Assembly: GCA_937889225.1 (NCBI GenBank)
Contig: CALAST010000011.1
Coordinates: 1 to 47,821 of the forward strand
Source: an uncultured Lachnobacterium sp.
GTDB lineage: Bacteria > Bacillota > Clostridia > Lachnospirales > Lachnospiraceae
Reading direction: 5' to 3'
DNA length: 47,821 nt
The position numbers and the translations under genes are program-made. Of the stretch, positions 1-8,256 are shown one piece after another; position 1 is the first letter of the stretch, and every line of letters starts with the position of its first letter. Below the pieces are notes generated by a model. That model saw only the letters and a list, made by a program, of their open reading frames with translations, did no database searches and was not told the origin of the DNA.

Positions 1-216
1 AGCAACGCTCACATCACCGGTGACGGAGCTCATCAGATCGATGATCGCGCCCTCCTGGGCGGCATCCACAGCCTCATCGGTGGCAGCAGCGATATTGTCC
101 AGGCCCTTCTTCTCGCTGATCTTAACAACCACCCAGGTGCCCAGAATGCTGATCAGCGTAACCAGCACCATGCTCAGGATCTCCCCAGCCACCCAAATAA
201 CTGCATCAAAAAACAT
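1..216 (-). CDS. Partial small membrane protein, possibly a phage-type holin (N-terminal 72 residues)
   Basis: The open frame runs from an ATG at 216 off the left edge, so only the N-terminal 72 codons are visible. A strong Shine-Dalgarno sequence (GGAAGG) lies a few bases before the ATG. The protein starts MFFDAVIWVAGEIL, forms one hydrophobic helix (about residues 5-32), then a charged helix containing KISEKKGLDN and EAVDAAQEGAI. One membrane helix followed by an Ala-rich amphipathic helix is the layout of LL-H-type phage holins, but no signature residue settles it. The stretch is very G+C rich (37 of the first 60 bases), unlike everything to its right. It could instead be any small membrane protein. 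No partner gene is visible. Confidence 0.4.
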   Translation of the reverse strand, partial: MFFDAVIWVAGEILSMVLVTLISILGTWVVVKISEKKGLDNIAAATDEAVDAAQEGAIIDLMSSVTGDVSVA

Positions 217-285
217 AAATCTTTCCTTCCTTTCTGTTTTCTTTTAGTGTTCCATTTATTTTATGCGGCTATTCAGCTCGCTTCA

Positions 286-930
286 CTACCTATAGATGAT
301 ATACTTACAAATCGGATTGCCCATGGAAGAAAACTTTTCCTCGTACTCCGTCATGATATTGCCCTCTACCAGCTTGGCATCTGCATGCAAATCATAGGTA
401 ATCACCTCCGCCTTCCAGCCTGCAGGCTCCAGCTCCTCCACTGCAAAATCAAACAAATCACGATTGTCCGTTTTAAACTCCAGCTTAGAATCCTTTTTCA
501 AAATCTTGTCATAGCGGGCCAGAAACTCTCTGGAAGGAAGTCTTCTCTTGGCATGTCTGTCCTTGGGCCATGGGTCTGAGAAATTCAGGTAAATCTTGTC
601 CACCTCTGCCTCACCAAATACTTTGTCCACATCCTCCGCATCCATACGCAGGAATTTCAGATTGGGCAGTTCCTCCTGCTCCATTTTCTGGATGGCACGA
701 ATGAGTACGCTGGAATACTTCTCCACACCCACATAATTTATCTCGGGATGCAGCTTCGCCAGTGCATGAATAAACTGTCCCTTACCCATACCGATTTCAA
801 TATGTATGGGATGATTATTTCCAAAAATTTCAGCCCATTTACCGGGCTTTTCAAACATCTCTGTCTCCGGTACCACGTACGCACTTTCTGCGATTGCCTC
901 ACGGGAACCTGCCACATTTCTTAAACGCAT
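286..930 (-). CDS. trmB: tRNA (guanine-N7-)-methyltransferase TrmB
   Basis: TrmB uses S-adenosylmethionine to methylate N7 of G46 in the variable loop of tRNAs. The 214-residue protein has the family's usual length. It carries the SAM-binding motif EIGMGKGQFI near residue 46, an acidic segment (LRMDAEDV) after the second strand, and the TrmB signature NFSDPWPKDRHAKRRL near residue 117. The start MRLRNV has a GAGGAGAG ribosome site just upstream on the minus strand. It stands alone, divergent from the carboxypeptidase gene at 1091. Nothing is missing, and it is a normal core gene. Confidence 0.96.
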   Translation of the reverse strand: MRLRNVAGSREAIAESAYVVPETEMFEKPGKWAEIFGNNHPIHIEIGMGKGQFIHALAKLHPEINYVGVEKYSSVLIRAIQKMEQEELPNLKFLRMDAEDVDKVFGEAEVDKIYLNFSDPWPKDRHAKRRLPSREFLARYDKILKKDSKLEFKTDNRDLFDFAVEELEPAGWKAEVITYDLHADAKLVEGNIMTEYEEKFSSMGNPICKYIIYR

Positions 931-1090
931 TGTTTTCTCTCCTCTTTTTCTACTAGCTACATCTTACATTATTTCCCTGATTTTGAAAAGCTACAATCTC
1001 TAAAACTTTCTTAAATTTTCCGGAAACAGTTTTGTTTTTCTTCCAAATAGTGTATGATAAGAGATGATGATTTAAGAAAGGTATTCTCAT

Positions 1091-2638
1091 ATGAATTTGA
1101 ATAAAATACTCAAAAAATTCCTTCTGGGACTTTTTACTCTTATAGGTGCCATGCCGGTTTATGCTACGGAAATCGAAGACCGCATTATTGCAAATCAGGG
1201 CATGACCGTGGAGTCCAACCAATGGCAAAACTGGCCTGCAGGACCGGTTGTCAGTGCAGAATCTGCTATTTTGATGGATGCTGATACAGGAGTGATTCTA
1301 TACTCCAAAAACATCCACACCAAGCATTACCCTGCCAGCACAACCAAGATTTTGACAACCCTGATTGCGGCAGAAAGATGCTCCATGGACGAAATGGTCA
1401 CCTTCTCCTACAAAGCAACCCATGACATCGACCCGGGCAGTAATCATATTGGGTTGGATGCCGATGAACAGCTCCCCATGGAAGACTGCTTAAAGGCTAT
1501 TTTGATTCGTTCCGCCAACGAGGTCTCCTTTGGTGTGGCAGAGCATATTGCAGGTGATTCCTGGGAACATTTTGCTCCTATTATGAATGAGCGTGCCAAG
1601 GAGCTGGGTTGCCTAAACAGTAACTTTGTCAACCCAAACGGTTTACCCAATGAAGAGCATGTAACCACCGTTTATGATATGGCTATGATCGGACGGGCAT
1701 TTTTTGCCAATGACCTGCTCTGTAAAATGACCCTCACCAAGCAGCTGCATCTCTACCCATCCACCAACCAGCCGGATGAAATCTGGGAAAACAACCAGAT
1801 GGCCCTGATACCAGGCAAGGAATATGCTTATGAATATCTGGTAGGCTGTAAAACAGGATATACCAATGTTGCAAGAAGCTGTCTGGTATCCTGTGCACAA
1901 AAGGATGGTATGAAGCTGATTTGTGTGGTATTTAAAGATGAAGCTCCTCATCAGTACGAAGATACCATCGCACTGTTTGAATATGGCTTTAACAATTTCA
2001 CCAAGTACAATATCGCAGATAACGAGACCAAATATAACATCAACAGTAATGATTCCTTTAGTAGCGGTACGGACATTTTCGGAAACTCTGAAGCTCTGCT
2101 GCTCCTTAATCAGGATGACTATATTATTTTGCCTAAAAGTGCAGCATTCTCTCAGGCAACTCCTTCCATCAGCTACGACAGTTTAAGCGGCAAGGAAGCA
2201 GCACATATTACCTATCATTATTATGATGCCTTTGTGGGACAGGCCTCTGTGGATATTAATACTGCCCATCCTGACTATACTTTCGAAGCAGCCGGAAGCG
2301 AAGATTTTAGCGCCGAATCCGATGACAAAGCCGAATCTACTATAAACAATAAAGCGGACAAAGAAAAAGAACCCTCCTTCTTCTTTATTAATCTGAAAAA
2401 GGTGTTCATTTTCTTAGGAATTATCGCCGGCTGCTTAGCAATTCTGGCCGTAATATTGGTATTCTTACGTAACTACCAAATCAACCCTGCACGTAGTGCT
2501 CGAAATATGTGGGTCAGCAAACGGCGGGGACGCAGCAACCGCTACAGACGCAGAAACATTTCCACTGATTTACAGCAAAAACGCAGAAGACAAATTGCAG
2601 AAGCAAAACGCAGACAAAGAAAAACAAGGCGGCGATGA
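1091..2638 (+). CDS. D-alanyl-D-alanine carboxypeptidase, DacF/PBP5 type (peptidase S11)
   Basis: This is a penicillin-binding carboxypeptidase that trims the terminal D-Ala of peptidoglycan stem peptides outside the membrane. All three active-site motifs are present: STTK (residues 83-86), SAN (141-143) and KTG (254-256). A signal peptide covers about residues 1-25, ending near VYA. After the catalytic and C-terminal domains there is a linker rich in Asp, Glu and Ser, a membrane helix (about 432-460), and a very basic cytoplasmic tail (RRGRSNRYRRRN and more Arg/Lys). The anchor is thus a true membrane span with an Arg-rich tail rather than the amphipathic helix of classical PBP5. At 515 residues it is longer than the usual 380-430 because of this tail. 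A weak hairpin follows the stop. Confidence 0.93.
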   Translation: MNLNKILKKFLLGLFTLIGAMPVYATEIEDRIIANQGMTVESNQWQNWPAGPVVSAESAILMDADTGVILYSKNIHTKHYPASTTKILTTLIAAERCSMDEMVTFSYKATHDIDPGSNHIGLDADEQLPMEDCLKAILIRSANEVSFGVAEHIAGDSWEHFAPIMNERAKELGCLNSNFVNPNGLPNEEHVTTVYDMAMIGRAFFANDLLCKMTLTKQLHLYPSTNQPDEIWENNQMALIPGKEYAYEYLVGCKTGYTNVARSCLVSCAQKDGMKLICVVFKDEAPHQYEDTIALFEYGFNNFTKYNIADNETKYNINSNDSFSSGTDIFGNSEALLLLNQDDYIILPKSAAFSQATPSISYDSLSGKEAAHITYHYYDAFVGQASVDINTAHPDYTFEAAGSEDFSAESDDKAESTINNKADKEKEPSFFFINLKKVFIFLGIIAGCLAILAVILVFLRNYQINPARSARNMWVSKRRGRSNRYRRRNISTDLQQKRRRQIAEAKRRQRKTRRR

Positions 2639-2664
2639 TGCTGTTTTCAAAATCATCATTTTCT
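2634..2664 (+). terminator. Weak terminator-like hairpin after the carboxypeptidase gene
   Basis: GATGATG (2634-2640) pairs with CATCATT (2654-2660), followed by a short T run. The 5' arm overlaps the stop codon. The stem is short, so this is tentative. Confidence 0.35.
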
Positions 2665-2672
2665 AAATCCCC

Positions 2673-2701
2673 TTGCTTTTTTATCACTTTGGGCGTAAAA
2701 T
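2673..2701 (+). promoter_or_regulatory. Candidate promoter of the thiamine operon
   Basis: TTGCTT (2673-2678), a 17-bp spacer and TAAAAT (2696-2701) lie about 20 bp before the TPP riboswitch. Position and spacing fit a vegetative promoter whose transcript begins just before the aptamer. Confidence 0.5.
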
Positions 2702-2726
2702 GTATCATGATTAAAAAATAAATAAA

Positions 2727-2809
2727 CGGGAGCTTGTGTTACAGGCTGAGAGGAAGGTATGACCTTCGACCGAGAACCTGATTTGGATAATGCCAACGTA
2801 GGGATGCCT
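2727..2809 (+). promoter_or_regulatory. TPP riboswitch (THI box) aptamer
   Basis: This RNA element binds thiamine pyrophosphate and represses the thiamine operon when the vitamin is plentiful. The diagnostic conserved strings are present: CTGAGA at about 2747-2752, ACCTGATTTGGATAATGCC from 2776, then the CGTAGGGA end near 2798-2805. The closing helix pairs GGGAGC-type bases at 2728 with the 3' end. It sits directly before a Rho-independent terminator and thiS, so control is probably by transcription attenuation. Confidence 0.95.
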
Positions 2810-2844
2810 GATACAAGGATATTAGGAAGAACAAAGTTTATTAA

Positions 2845-2876
2845 GGAAGTTACCAAATCGGTAGCTTCCTTTTTTG
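2845..2876 (+). terminator. Attenuator terminator of the TPP riboswitch
   Basis: GGAAGTTACC (2845-2854) pairs with GGTAGCTTCC (2860-2869), with one G-U pair and a 5-base loop, followed by six T. It lies between the aptamer and thiS, where an expression platform should be. Confidence 0.88.
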
Positions 2877-2896
2877 TTGTTTTCGGAGGTGTTTTT

Positions 2897-3091
2897 ATGG
2901 TTAAGATCAATGGCGAAGAACTGAATATTGCAGGTAAGACGGTGGCAGAGTATCTCGCAACCACGAACTACGATGTGATGCGTATTGCTGTAGAGCGTAA
3001 CGGTGATATTGTTTCCAAAGCGCAGTATAGTGAAACCGTTTTGCAGGACGGCGACAGTATCGAAGTCGTCAGCTTTGTAGGAGGTGGTTAA
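2897..3091 (+). CDS. thiS: Sulfur carrier protein ThiS
   Basis: ThiS carries sulfur as a C-terminal thiocarboxylate for thiazole ring formation. I place the start at ATG 2897, with GGAGG 7 bases before it, giving MVKINGEEL and 64 residues, the usual size. A longer reading would run through the riboswitch and is rejected. The protein has the ubiquitin-like beta-grasp pattern and ends in SFVGGG, with the terminal Gly-Gly that ThiF adenylates. Its end overlaps the start region of thiF, the enzyme that activates it. Confidence 0.94.
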   Translation: MVKINGEELNIAGKTVAEYLATTNYDVMRIAVERNGDIVSKAQYSETVLQDGDSIEVVSFVGGG

Positions 3092-3728
3092 GCTGATACC
3101 CACAAAAGAAGAATGGACCAAAGCTCTGGCTGAGCGTCACGGCGAGGAACTTCAGAAGAAGTTCTCGAAAACAGTCATTGCTATCTGTGGACTTGGGGGA
3201 CTTGGATCCAACATCGCTATATCACTTGCACGAGCCGGTATCGGCAAACTGATTCTCATTGACTTTGATTGTGTGGACATTACAAATTTACACCGTCAGC
3301 AGTACAAGGTAAGTCAGATTGGCAGATGCAAAACCGAGGCGTTGTGTGAGAACCTTTCGGAAATTGCACCGTATATGGAAACTAAAACATATGCAGTGCG
3401 TATTACGGAGGAAAATGCAGTAGAACTTTTGCAAGATGCGGATATCATCTGTGAAGCCTTTGACAATGCTGAATGCAAAGCCATGCTCACGAATCTGGTT
3501 CTTGAAACGATGCCTGACAAATATCTTGTAGCAGCATCCGGCATGGCAGGCTTTGGCAGCTCAAACCGCATAGTGACACGCAGAATATCCAAACACTTTT
3601 ATCTCTGCGGTGATGGAGAGAGCGATGTTGAAGAGGTTGGAAGTTTGGTTGCCTCCCGCGTCATGCTCTGTGCAGCTCATCAGGCACATATGGTGCTGAG
3701 AATCTTGGCTGAACAATTTGAAACATAA
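3084..3728 (+). CDS. thiF: ThiS adenylyltransferase ThiF (short form)
   Basis: ThiF activates the C-terminal glycine of ThiS with ATP so sulfur can be loaded. This 214-residue protein is the short E1-like form. The nucleotide-binding motif CGLGGLGSN lies near residue 32, followed by LILIDFDCVDITNLHRQQ, which holds the Asp and Arg of the adenylation site. The paired CxxC zinc motifs of the longer E. coli type are not obvious. The start is uncertain. GTG at 3084 overlaps thiS by 8 bp but lies almost on top of the GGAGG ribosome site. A CTG at 3093, ideally spaced from that GGAGG, would give a protein beginning LIPTKEEW. Confidence 0.92.
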   Translation: MVKLIPTKEEWTKALAERHGEELQKKFSKTVIAICGLGGLGSNIAISLARAGIGKLILIDFDCVDITNLHRQQYKVSQIGRCKTEALCENLSEIAPYMETKTYAVRITEENAVELLQDADIICEAFDNAECKAMLTNLVLETMPDKYLVAASGMAGFGSSNRIVTRRISKHFYLCGDGESDVEEVGSLVASRVMLCAAHQAHMVLRILAEQFET

Positions 3729-3747
3729 GGAAAGAAGGAAATGAAAA

Positions 3748-4518
3748 ATGAATAATGACAAACTGATTATTGGCGGACACGAGTTTAACTCCCGTTTTAT
3801 TCTCGGCTCAGGCAAATACTCTATGAAGCTGATTGAAGCGGCAGTAAAGGATGCAGGTGCGGAGATCATAACCCTTGCTGTTCGCCGTGCAAACACAAAA
3901 GAACAGGAGAGCATTCTCGATTATATCCCCGAAGGAATCACTTTGCTTCCCAACACAAGTGGAGCAAGAAATGCAGAGGAAGCAGTTCGTATTGCCAGAC
4001 TTGCCCGTGAGCTTGGATGCGGCAACTTCGTAAAGATAGAAATTATGCGTGATTCTAAGTATCTGCTCCCTGACAATCAGGAGACCATCAAGGCAACTGA
4101 GATTCTTGCTAAAGAAGGATTCGTGGTTATGCCGTATATGTATCCCGATCTTAACACCGCCCGTGACCTCGTAAATGCCGGTGCTGCAAGCGTGATGCCA
4201 CTCGCTTCTCCTATCGGTTCTAACAAGGGACTGGCTACAAAGGAGTTTATCCAGATTCTGATTGATGAAATAGACCTGCCTATCATAGTAGACGCCGGTA
4301 TCGGCAGACCTTCTCAGGCTTGTGAAGCGATGGAGATGGGTGCTGCAGCTATTATGGCAAACACCGCCCTTGCTACCGCAGGTGATCTTCCTATGATGGC
4401 ATCTGCCTTCAAGAACGCCATTGAAGCAGGCCGTAAGGCATACCTTTCCGGTCTTGGCAGAGTGTTGACAAGAGGCGCTTCGGCTTCCGATCCATTGACT
4501 GGTTTCCTCAGAGACTAA
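3748..4518 (+). CDS. thiG: Thiazole synthase ThiG
   Basis: ThiG condenses deoxyxylulose 5-phosphate, dehydroglycine from ThiH and ThiS-bound sulfur into the thiazole phosphate moiety. The 256-residue TIM-barrel protein has the family start (IGGHEFNSRFILGSGKY), the segment NFVKIEIM containing the Schiff-base lysine, and the phosphate-binding segments VDAGIGRPSQA and ANTALATA. The start at 3748 has GAAGGAA 7 bases upstream; an ATG at 3741 is in another frame and stops at once. It is followed after 10 bp by thiH, its partner. Confidence 0.96.
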   Translation: MNNDKLIIGGHEFNSRFILGSGKYSMKLIEAAVKDAGAEIITLAVRRANTKEQESILDYIPEGITLLPNTSGARNAEEAVRIARLARELGCGNFVKIEIMRDSKYLLPDNQETIKATEILAKEGFVVMPYMYPDLNTARDLVNAGAASVMPLASPIGSNKGLATKEFIQILIDEIDLPIIVDAGIGRPSQACEAMEMGAAAIMANTALATAGDLPMMASAFKNAIEAGRKAYLSGLGRVLTRGASASDPLTGFLRD

Positions 4519-4528
4519 GGTGAACGGT

Positions 4529-5782
4529 ATGGAAAATCAATTTTTTGTAGATTCGGAGCATTTGTCTTCTGAAGCACTGGCAAAAAAGCATCAGCTTGAA
4601 ACCGATCCGACCTCCCGCAAGAACCATATGGAGTATTTACCGGGAATGGAGGTTATGGAGTCGGATGTTTGTGCAAATGTAATGGCGCAGATGAACTCCT
4701 ATGATTATTCTAAATATACTGCCGCTGATGTAAAGACGGCTTTGGAACACGACACCTGTACTATAGAGGATTTCAAGGCACTTCTTTCTCCTGCGGCAGA
4801 GCCGTTTTTGGAACAGATGGCACAGAGAGCAAGATTGGAAACAAGCAAGCACTTTGGTAATACCGTCTATCTGTTCACGCCGCTTTACATAGCCAACTAT
4901 TGCGAGAATTACTGTGTGTACTGTGGTTTCAACTGCTACAACCATATTAAGCGTATGAAGCTTAGTATGGAGCAGATTGAAAAAGAGATGAAGGTCATTG
5001 CCGACAGCGGTATGGAGGAAATTCTTATCCTTACCGGCGAGAGCCGAAGTCAGAGCAATGTGGAATATATCGGTGAAGCCTGTAAATTGGCACGCAAGTA
5101 TTTCCGCATGGTTGGTCTTGAAATCTATCCCGTCAATACGGATGAATACAAATATCTCCACGAGTGCGGTGCAGACTATGTAACCGTATTTCAGGAAACT
5201 TATGATACTGATAAATATGAACAGCTTCATCTTCTGGGACACAAGCGTGTATGGCCATACCGCTTCCATGCCCAGGAACGAGCACTTCGCGGTGGTATGC
5301 GTGGGGTAGCATTTTCGGCTCTGCTTGGACTCTCTGACTTCCGAAAGGATGCTTTGGCAAGTGCTCTGCACGTCTATTATTTGCAGAGAAAATATCCTCA
5401 TGCCGAAATGTCGCTGTCTTGTCCAAGACTCAGACCGATCATTAACAATGACAAAATCAATCCTTTGGACGTTCACGAAAAGCAACTTTGTCAGGTGCTT
5501 TGTGCCTACCGTATTTTCTTACCTTATGTCGGTATTACGGTATCTTCCCGTGAGAGTGCTGAGTTTCGCAATGGTATTGTGAAGATTGCGGCAACGAAGG
5601 TTTCCGCAGGTGTTTCTACCGGCATCGGAGATCACGAAAGCAAATATACAGGCAAAGAAACCGACGAGGTACAGGGCGACGAGCAGTTTGAAATCGACGA
5701 TAACCGCAGCCTTGATAAGATGTACAAGGATATTGCAGAGGAAGGTCTGCAACCGGTTCTGAACGATTATCTGTATGTGTGA
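4529..5782 (+). CDS. thiH: 2-iminoacetate synthase ThiH (radical SAM)
   Basis: ThiH is an oxygen-sensitive radical SAM enzyme that cleaves tyrosine to give dehydroglycine for thiazole synthesis. The cluster motif CENYCVYC (CxxxCxxC), followed by GFNCYN, is clear near residue 127, and the ThiH-specific LTGESRSQ and EIYPVNTDEY segments follow. I choose ATG 4529, with AGGTGA about 6 bases before it, over the in-frame GTG at 4520, which has no ribosome site. That gives 417 residues. Use of ThiH rather than the O2-dependent oxidase ThiO fits an anaerobe. Confidence 0.96.
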   Translation: MENQFFVDSEHLSSEALAKKHQLETDPTSRKNHMEYLPGMEVMESDVCANVMAQMNSYDYSKYTAADVKTALEHDTCTIEDFKALLSPAAEPFLEQMAQRARLETSKHFGNTVYLFTPLYIANYCENYCVYCGFNCYNHIKRMKLSMEQIEKEMKVIADSGMEEILILTGESRSQSNVEYIGEACKLARKYFRMVGLEIYPVNTDEYKYLHECGADYVTVFQETYDTDKYEQLHLLGHKRVWPYRFHAQERALRGGMRGVAFSALLGLSDFRKDALASALHVYYLQRKYPHAEMSLSCPRLRPIINNDKINPLDVHEKQLCQVLCAYRIFLPYVGITVSSRESAEFRNGIVKIAATKVSAGVSTGIGDHESKYTGKETDEVQGDEQFEIDDNRSLDKMYKDIAEEGLQPVLNDYLYV

Positions 5783-5792
5783 GGTAAAGAGA

Positions 5793-6428
5793 ATGAAAAA
5801 GTTTGATCCAAGTTTATATTTTATCACCAACAGCACGAACTATAGCGAAGAGGAATTCCTCTACCGTGTAGAGCAGGCTCTTAAAGGCGGCATAACCCTT
5901 CTACAGCTCCGTGAAAAGGAAAAATCCACCCGTGAATACATCGAGCTTGCAGAGAAAGTACACACCATTGCGGGGCGTTACAATGTACCGTTGATTATTG
6001 ACGACCGTGTGGATGTGGCGCTCGCCATTGACGCAGAAGGCGTTCATGTCGGAGCGAGCGATATGCCCGTAGCAACCGCAAGACGCTTGATGGGAGAAGA
6101 CAAGATCGTTGGTGCAACTGCAAAGACGGTTCCGTGGGCAAAAGAAGCCTATGAGCAAGGTGCGGACTATCTTGGTGTGGGAGCAATCTATCCCACCACA
6201 ACCAAAGTAAAAACTGTTTTGACTTCTACCGACACACTTCGGGATATATGCAATGCTGTTCCGATTCCCGCCAATGCTATCGGAGGTCTGAACAAGGATA
6301 ACATTGATGTTCTTGCGGGTATTCCTATTGCAGGTATCTGCGTAGTATCCGCCATTATCAAAGCGGACGATCCTAAGACAGCGGCGGAAGAACTTAAAGC
6401 AAAAGCAAAAGAACTGCGGCTTATTTAA
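5793..6428 (+). CDS. thiE: Thiamine-phosphate synthase ThiE
   Basis: ThiE joins the pyrimidine pyrophosphate and thiazole phosphate to form thiamine phosphate. The 211-residue TIM-barrel protein shows QLREKE (pyrophosphate and substrate site), IDDRVDVA, GVHVGASDMP, and the GAIYPTTTK phosphate loop. The start at ATG 5793 has GAGG 8 bases upstream. An ATG at 5775 inside thiH is in frame but lacks a ribosome site. The operon then runs into about 370 bp of palindromic sequence before thiC. Confidence 0.95.
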   Translation: MKKFDPSLYFITNSTNYSEEEFLYRVEQALKGGITLLQLREKEKSTREYIELAEKVHTIAGRYNVPLIIDDRVDVALAIDAEGVHVGASDMPVATARRLMGEDKIVGATAKTVPWAKEAYEQGADYLGVGAIYPTTTKVKTVLTSTDTLRDICNAVPIPANAIGGLNKDNIDVLAGIPIAGICVVSAIIKADDPKTAAEELKAKAKELRLI

Positions 6429-6439
6429 CCGAATCAAGA

Positions 6440-6611
6440 AAATCCCCCACTTCAAGTGCGTAGAGCACTAAGTGGTGGGTAGGGGGAGTTTGCCACAGGC
6501 ATATGTTCTCACTAAGTTCGCACTACACTTCGTTTGTGCTTACTAAGTGTTCACATTATCTTGTGTCAGGTGGAGATTTCAAGCTCCATCTGACAAACCG
6601 CAAAGCGGTTA
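6440..6611. mobile_element. Palindrome-rich relic, possibly a nonautonomous IS200/IS605-type element
   Basis: Three hairpins are packed here. The first (6444-6486) pairs CCCCCACTT with AAGTGGTGGG around an inner AGTGC/GCACT stem and is followed by GGGGGAG. The second (6564-6595) pairs TGTCAGGTGGAG with CTCCATCTGACA. The third (6596-6610) pairs AACCGC with GCGGTT. The first resembles the CCCCCAC/GTGGTGGG palindrome found at IS200/IS605 element ends in clostridia. No transposase or TnpB frame is present, so at most this is a relic. It interrupts the thiamine operon between thiE and thiC. Confidence 0.4.
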
Positions 6612-6615
6612 TTCG

Positions 6616-6659
6616 GTTATGAGCAAGTAGCGATAGCGGATTGCGAATATCCGCTTGAC
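6616..6659 (+). repeat. Dispersed intergenic repeat R44, copy 1
   Basis: This 44-bp unit begins GTTATGAGCAAGTAGCGA and ends with a hairpin in which GCGGAT pairs with ATCCGC around TGCGAAT, then TTGAC. Close copies lie at 13881 and 28661, each in an intergenic region after a plus-strand gene. Confidence 0.75.
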
Positions 6660-6799
6660 GTCATAAGCGGCAGATTGGGGGCACCACCTTATGATACAAA
6701 AAAAGGATTATATTTCAGGTGTCCTTTCCGATATGCTTGACCACCTCAATCTAAACAGTAAGTTTACCAAATAAAATTGCTTGAAAGGAAGCGAAAACA
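6660..6799 (+). other. Leader region of thiC with a 27-codon open frame
   Basis: An ATG at 6691 opens 27 codons (MIQKKDYISGVLSDMLDHLN and seven more) ending at 6774. I see no good ribosome site and do not recognise the peptide. It may be a relic of a lost gene. I see no second TPP riboswitch in front of thiC. Confidence 0.3.
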
Positions 6800-8104
6800 A
6801 TGAGAAATTATTCTACACAAATGGATGCCGCAAGACACGGAATCATTACCCCTGAAATGAAGGCGGTTGCAAAGAAGGAATACAGAACGGAAGAAGAAAT
6901 CAGAGACCTCGTCGCAAAAGGACAGGTTGCTATCTGTGCAAACAAAAACCATACCTGCATTGATCCGAACGGTGTCGGCTCGATGCTCCGCACCAAGATC
7001 AATGTCAATCTTGGTGTTTCCCGCGATTGTAAGGACTATGACATTGAAATGCAAAAGGTTATGGCAGCCGTGAATATGGGTGCAGAGGCGATTATGGACC
7101 TTTCTTCCCATGGCAACACTCAGCCATTCAGAAGAAAGCTCACCAGTGAGTGCCCCGCTATGATAGGTACCGTTCCGGTGTATGACAGTGTGATTCATTA
7201 TCAGAGAGATCTTGCTACTCTTACGGCAAAGGATTTCATCAACGTGGTTCGTTTGCACGCAGAAGACGGCGTAGATTTCGTTACCCTTCACTGCGGCATT
7301 ACTCGCAAGACGATTGATCAGATTCGAAAGCATAAAAGAAAGATGAATATCGTCTCTCGCGGCGGTTCACTTGTATTTGCTTGGATGTGTATGACCGGTG
7401 AGGAAAATCCTTTCTACGAATACTTTGATGAGATTTTGGATATCTGCCGTGAGTATGACGTAACGATCTCTCTCGGCGATGCTTGCCGTCCCGGTTGTCT
7501 TGCTGACGGTAGCGACGTATGCCAGATCGAAGAGCTTGTCCGTTTGGGCGAGCTGACCAAGCGTGCTTGGGAAAAGGACGTTCAGGTAATGGTGGAAGGT
7601 CCCGGACATATGCCAATGGATCAGATCGAAGCCAACATGAAGATGCAGCAGACCATCTGTATGGGTGCTCCTTTCTATGTGCTTGGTCCCATTGTTACCG
7701 ATATTGCACCGGGATATGATCATATTACCTCTGCCATCGGCGGAGCCATTGCAGCAGCTTCCGGCGCAGCCTTCCTGTGCTATGTAACGCCCGCAGAGCA
7801 TTTGGCTCTCCCGAATGTTGACGATGTAAAGCAAGGCATTATTGCATCCAAGATAGCAGCTCACGCTGCGGACATTGCAAAGAAGGTCCCACACGCAAGG
7901 GATATTGATGACCGTATGGGGGATGCTCGTCGCAAACTCGATTGGGAGGAACAATGGGCGTGTGCACTCGATCCCGAAACTGCCAAGCACATCCGTGACG
8001 AGCGCAAGCCCGAGCACGATGATACTTGCTCGATGTGCGGCAAGTTCTGTGCCGTGCGGAGCATGAACAAAGCTCTAAACGGAGAGTACATTGATATTCT
8101 GTAA
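6800..8104 (+). CDS. thiC: Phosphomethylpyrimidine synthase ThiC
   Basis: ThiC is a radical SAM enzyme that rearranges aminoimidazole ribotide into hydroxymethylpyrimidine phosphate. The 434-residue protein is the compact form, without the N-terminal extension of the roughly 630-residue E. coli type. Visible signatures are NVNLGVSRD, DLSSHGN, SRGGSLVFAWM, GDACRPGCLAD, EGPGHMPMDQI and, at the C-terminus, the cluster motif CSMCGKFC. Here the last two cysteines are three residues apart rather than the four of the classical CX2CX4C. AAAGGAAG precedes ATG 6800. It may be co-transcribed with thiS-E across the palindromic gap. Confidence 0.97.
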   Translation: MRNYSTQMDAARHGIITPEMKAVAKKEYRTEEEIRDLVAKGQVAICANKNHTCIDPNGVGSMLRTKINVNLGVSRDCKDYDIEMQKVMAAVNMGAEAIMDLSSHGNTQPFRRKLTSECPAMIGTVPVYDSVIHYQRDLATLTAKDFINVVRLHAEDGVDFVTLHCGITRKTIDQIRKHKRKMNIVSRGGSLVFAWMCMTGEENPFYEYFDEILDICREYDVTISLGDACRPGCLADGSDVCQIEELVRLGELTKRAWEKDVQVMVEGPGHMPMDQIEANMKMQQTICMGAPFYVLGPIVTDIAPGYDHITSAIGGAIAAASGAAFLCYVTPAEHLALPNVDDVKQGIIASKIAAHAADIAKKVPHARDIDDRMGDARRKLDWEEQWACALDPETAKHIRDERKPEHDDTCSMCGKFCAVRSMNKALNGEYIDIL

Positions 8105-8113
8105 GGTGAGACT

Positions 8114-8212
8114 ATGAAGCGTTGTGTCATTGTCGGCGGTGCTGATATAAACAATTATGACTATATGCTGTGTATCGGAGGACGGTTCAAGTATCACAGT
8201 CAATTAAGATGA
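8114..8212 (+). pseudogene. Truncated thiamine pyrophosphokinase-like stump (32 residues)
   Basis: A short frame starts 9 bp after thiC with a ribosome site (AAGGTGAG). It reads MKRCVIVGGADINNYDYM, which resembles the start of clostridial thiamine pyrophosphokinases (ThiN/TPK). After about residue 18 it changes to unrelated sequence and stops at 8212. A complete enzyme would be about 210 residues and make thiamine pyrophosphate. Position at the operon end supports the assignment. The identity rests on a short match, so it is tentative. Confidence 0.55.
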
Positions 8213-8256
8213 TGTTGTATCCAATCTCAATTCAATTATGTATTAAAAACCAAACA

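Noticed and set aside
2759..2896. N-terminal extension of thiS reaching back into the riboswitch
   Set aside because: The extension is simply the TPP aptamer and terminator read as codons. ATG 2897 has a proper ribosome site and gives the normal ThiS length.
4637..5485. Long antisense frame over thiH (282 codons)
   Set aside because: It lies wholly opposite a clear radical SAM gene, has no family features, and is a by-product of codon bias in the G+C-richer operon.
6660..6799. Second TPP riboswitch before thiC
   Set aside because: Neither CTGAGA nor the GGATAATGCC-type core is present.
7367..8017. Antisense frame over thiC (216 codons)
   Set aside because: Same reason: ThiC is unmistakable on the plus strand and the antisense product has no recognisable pattern.
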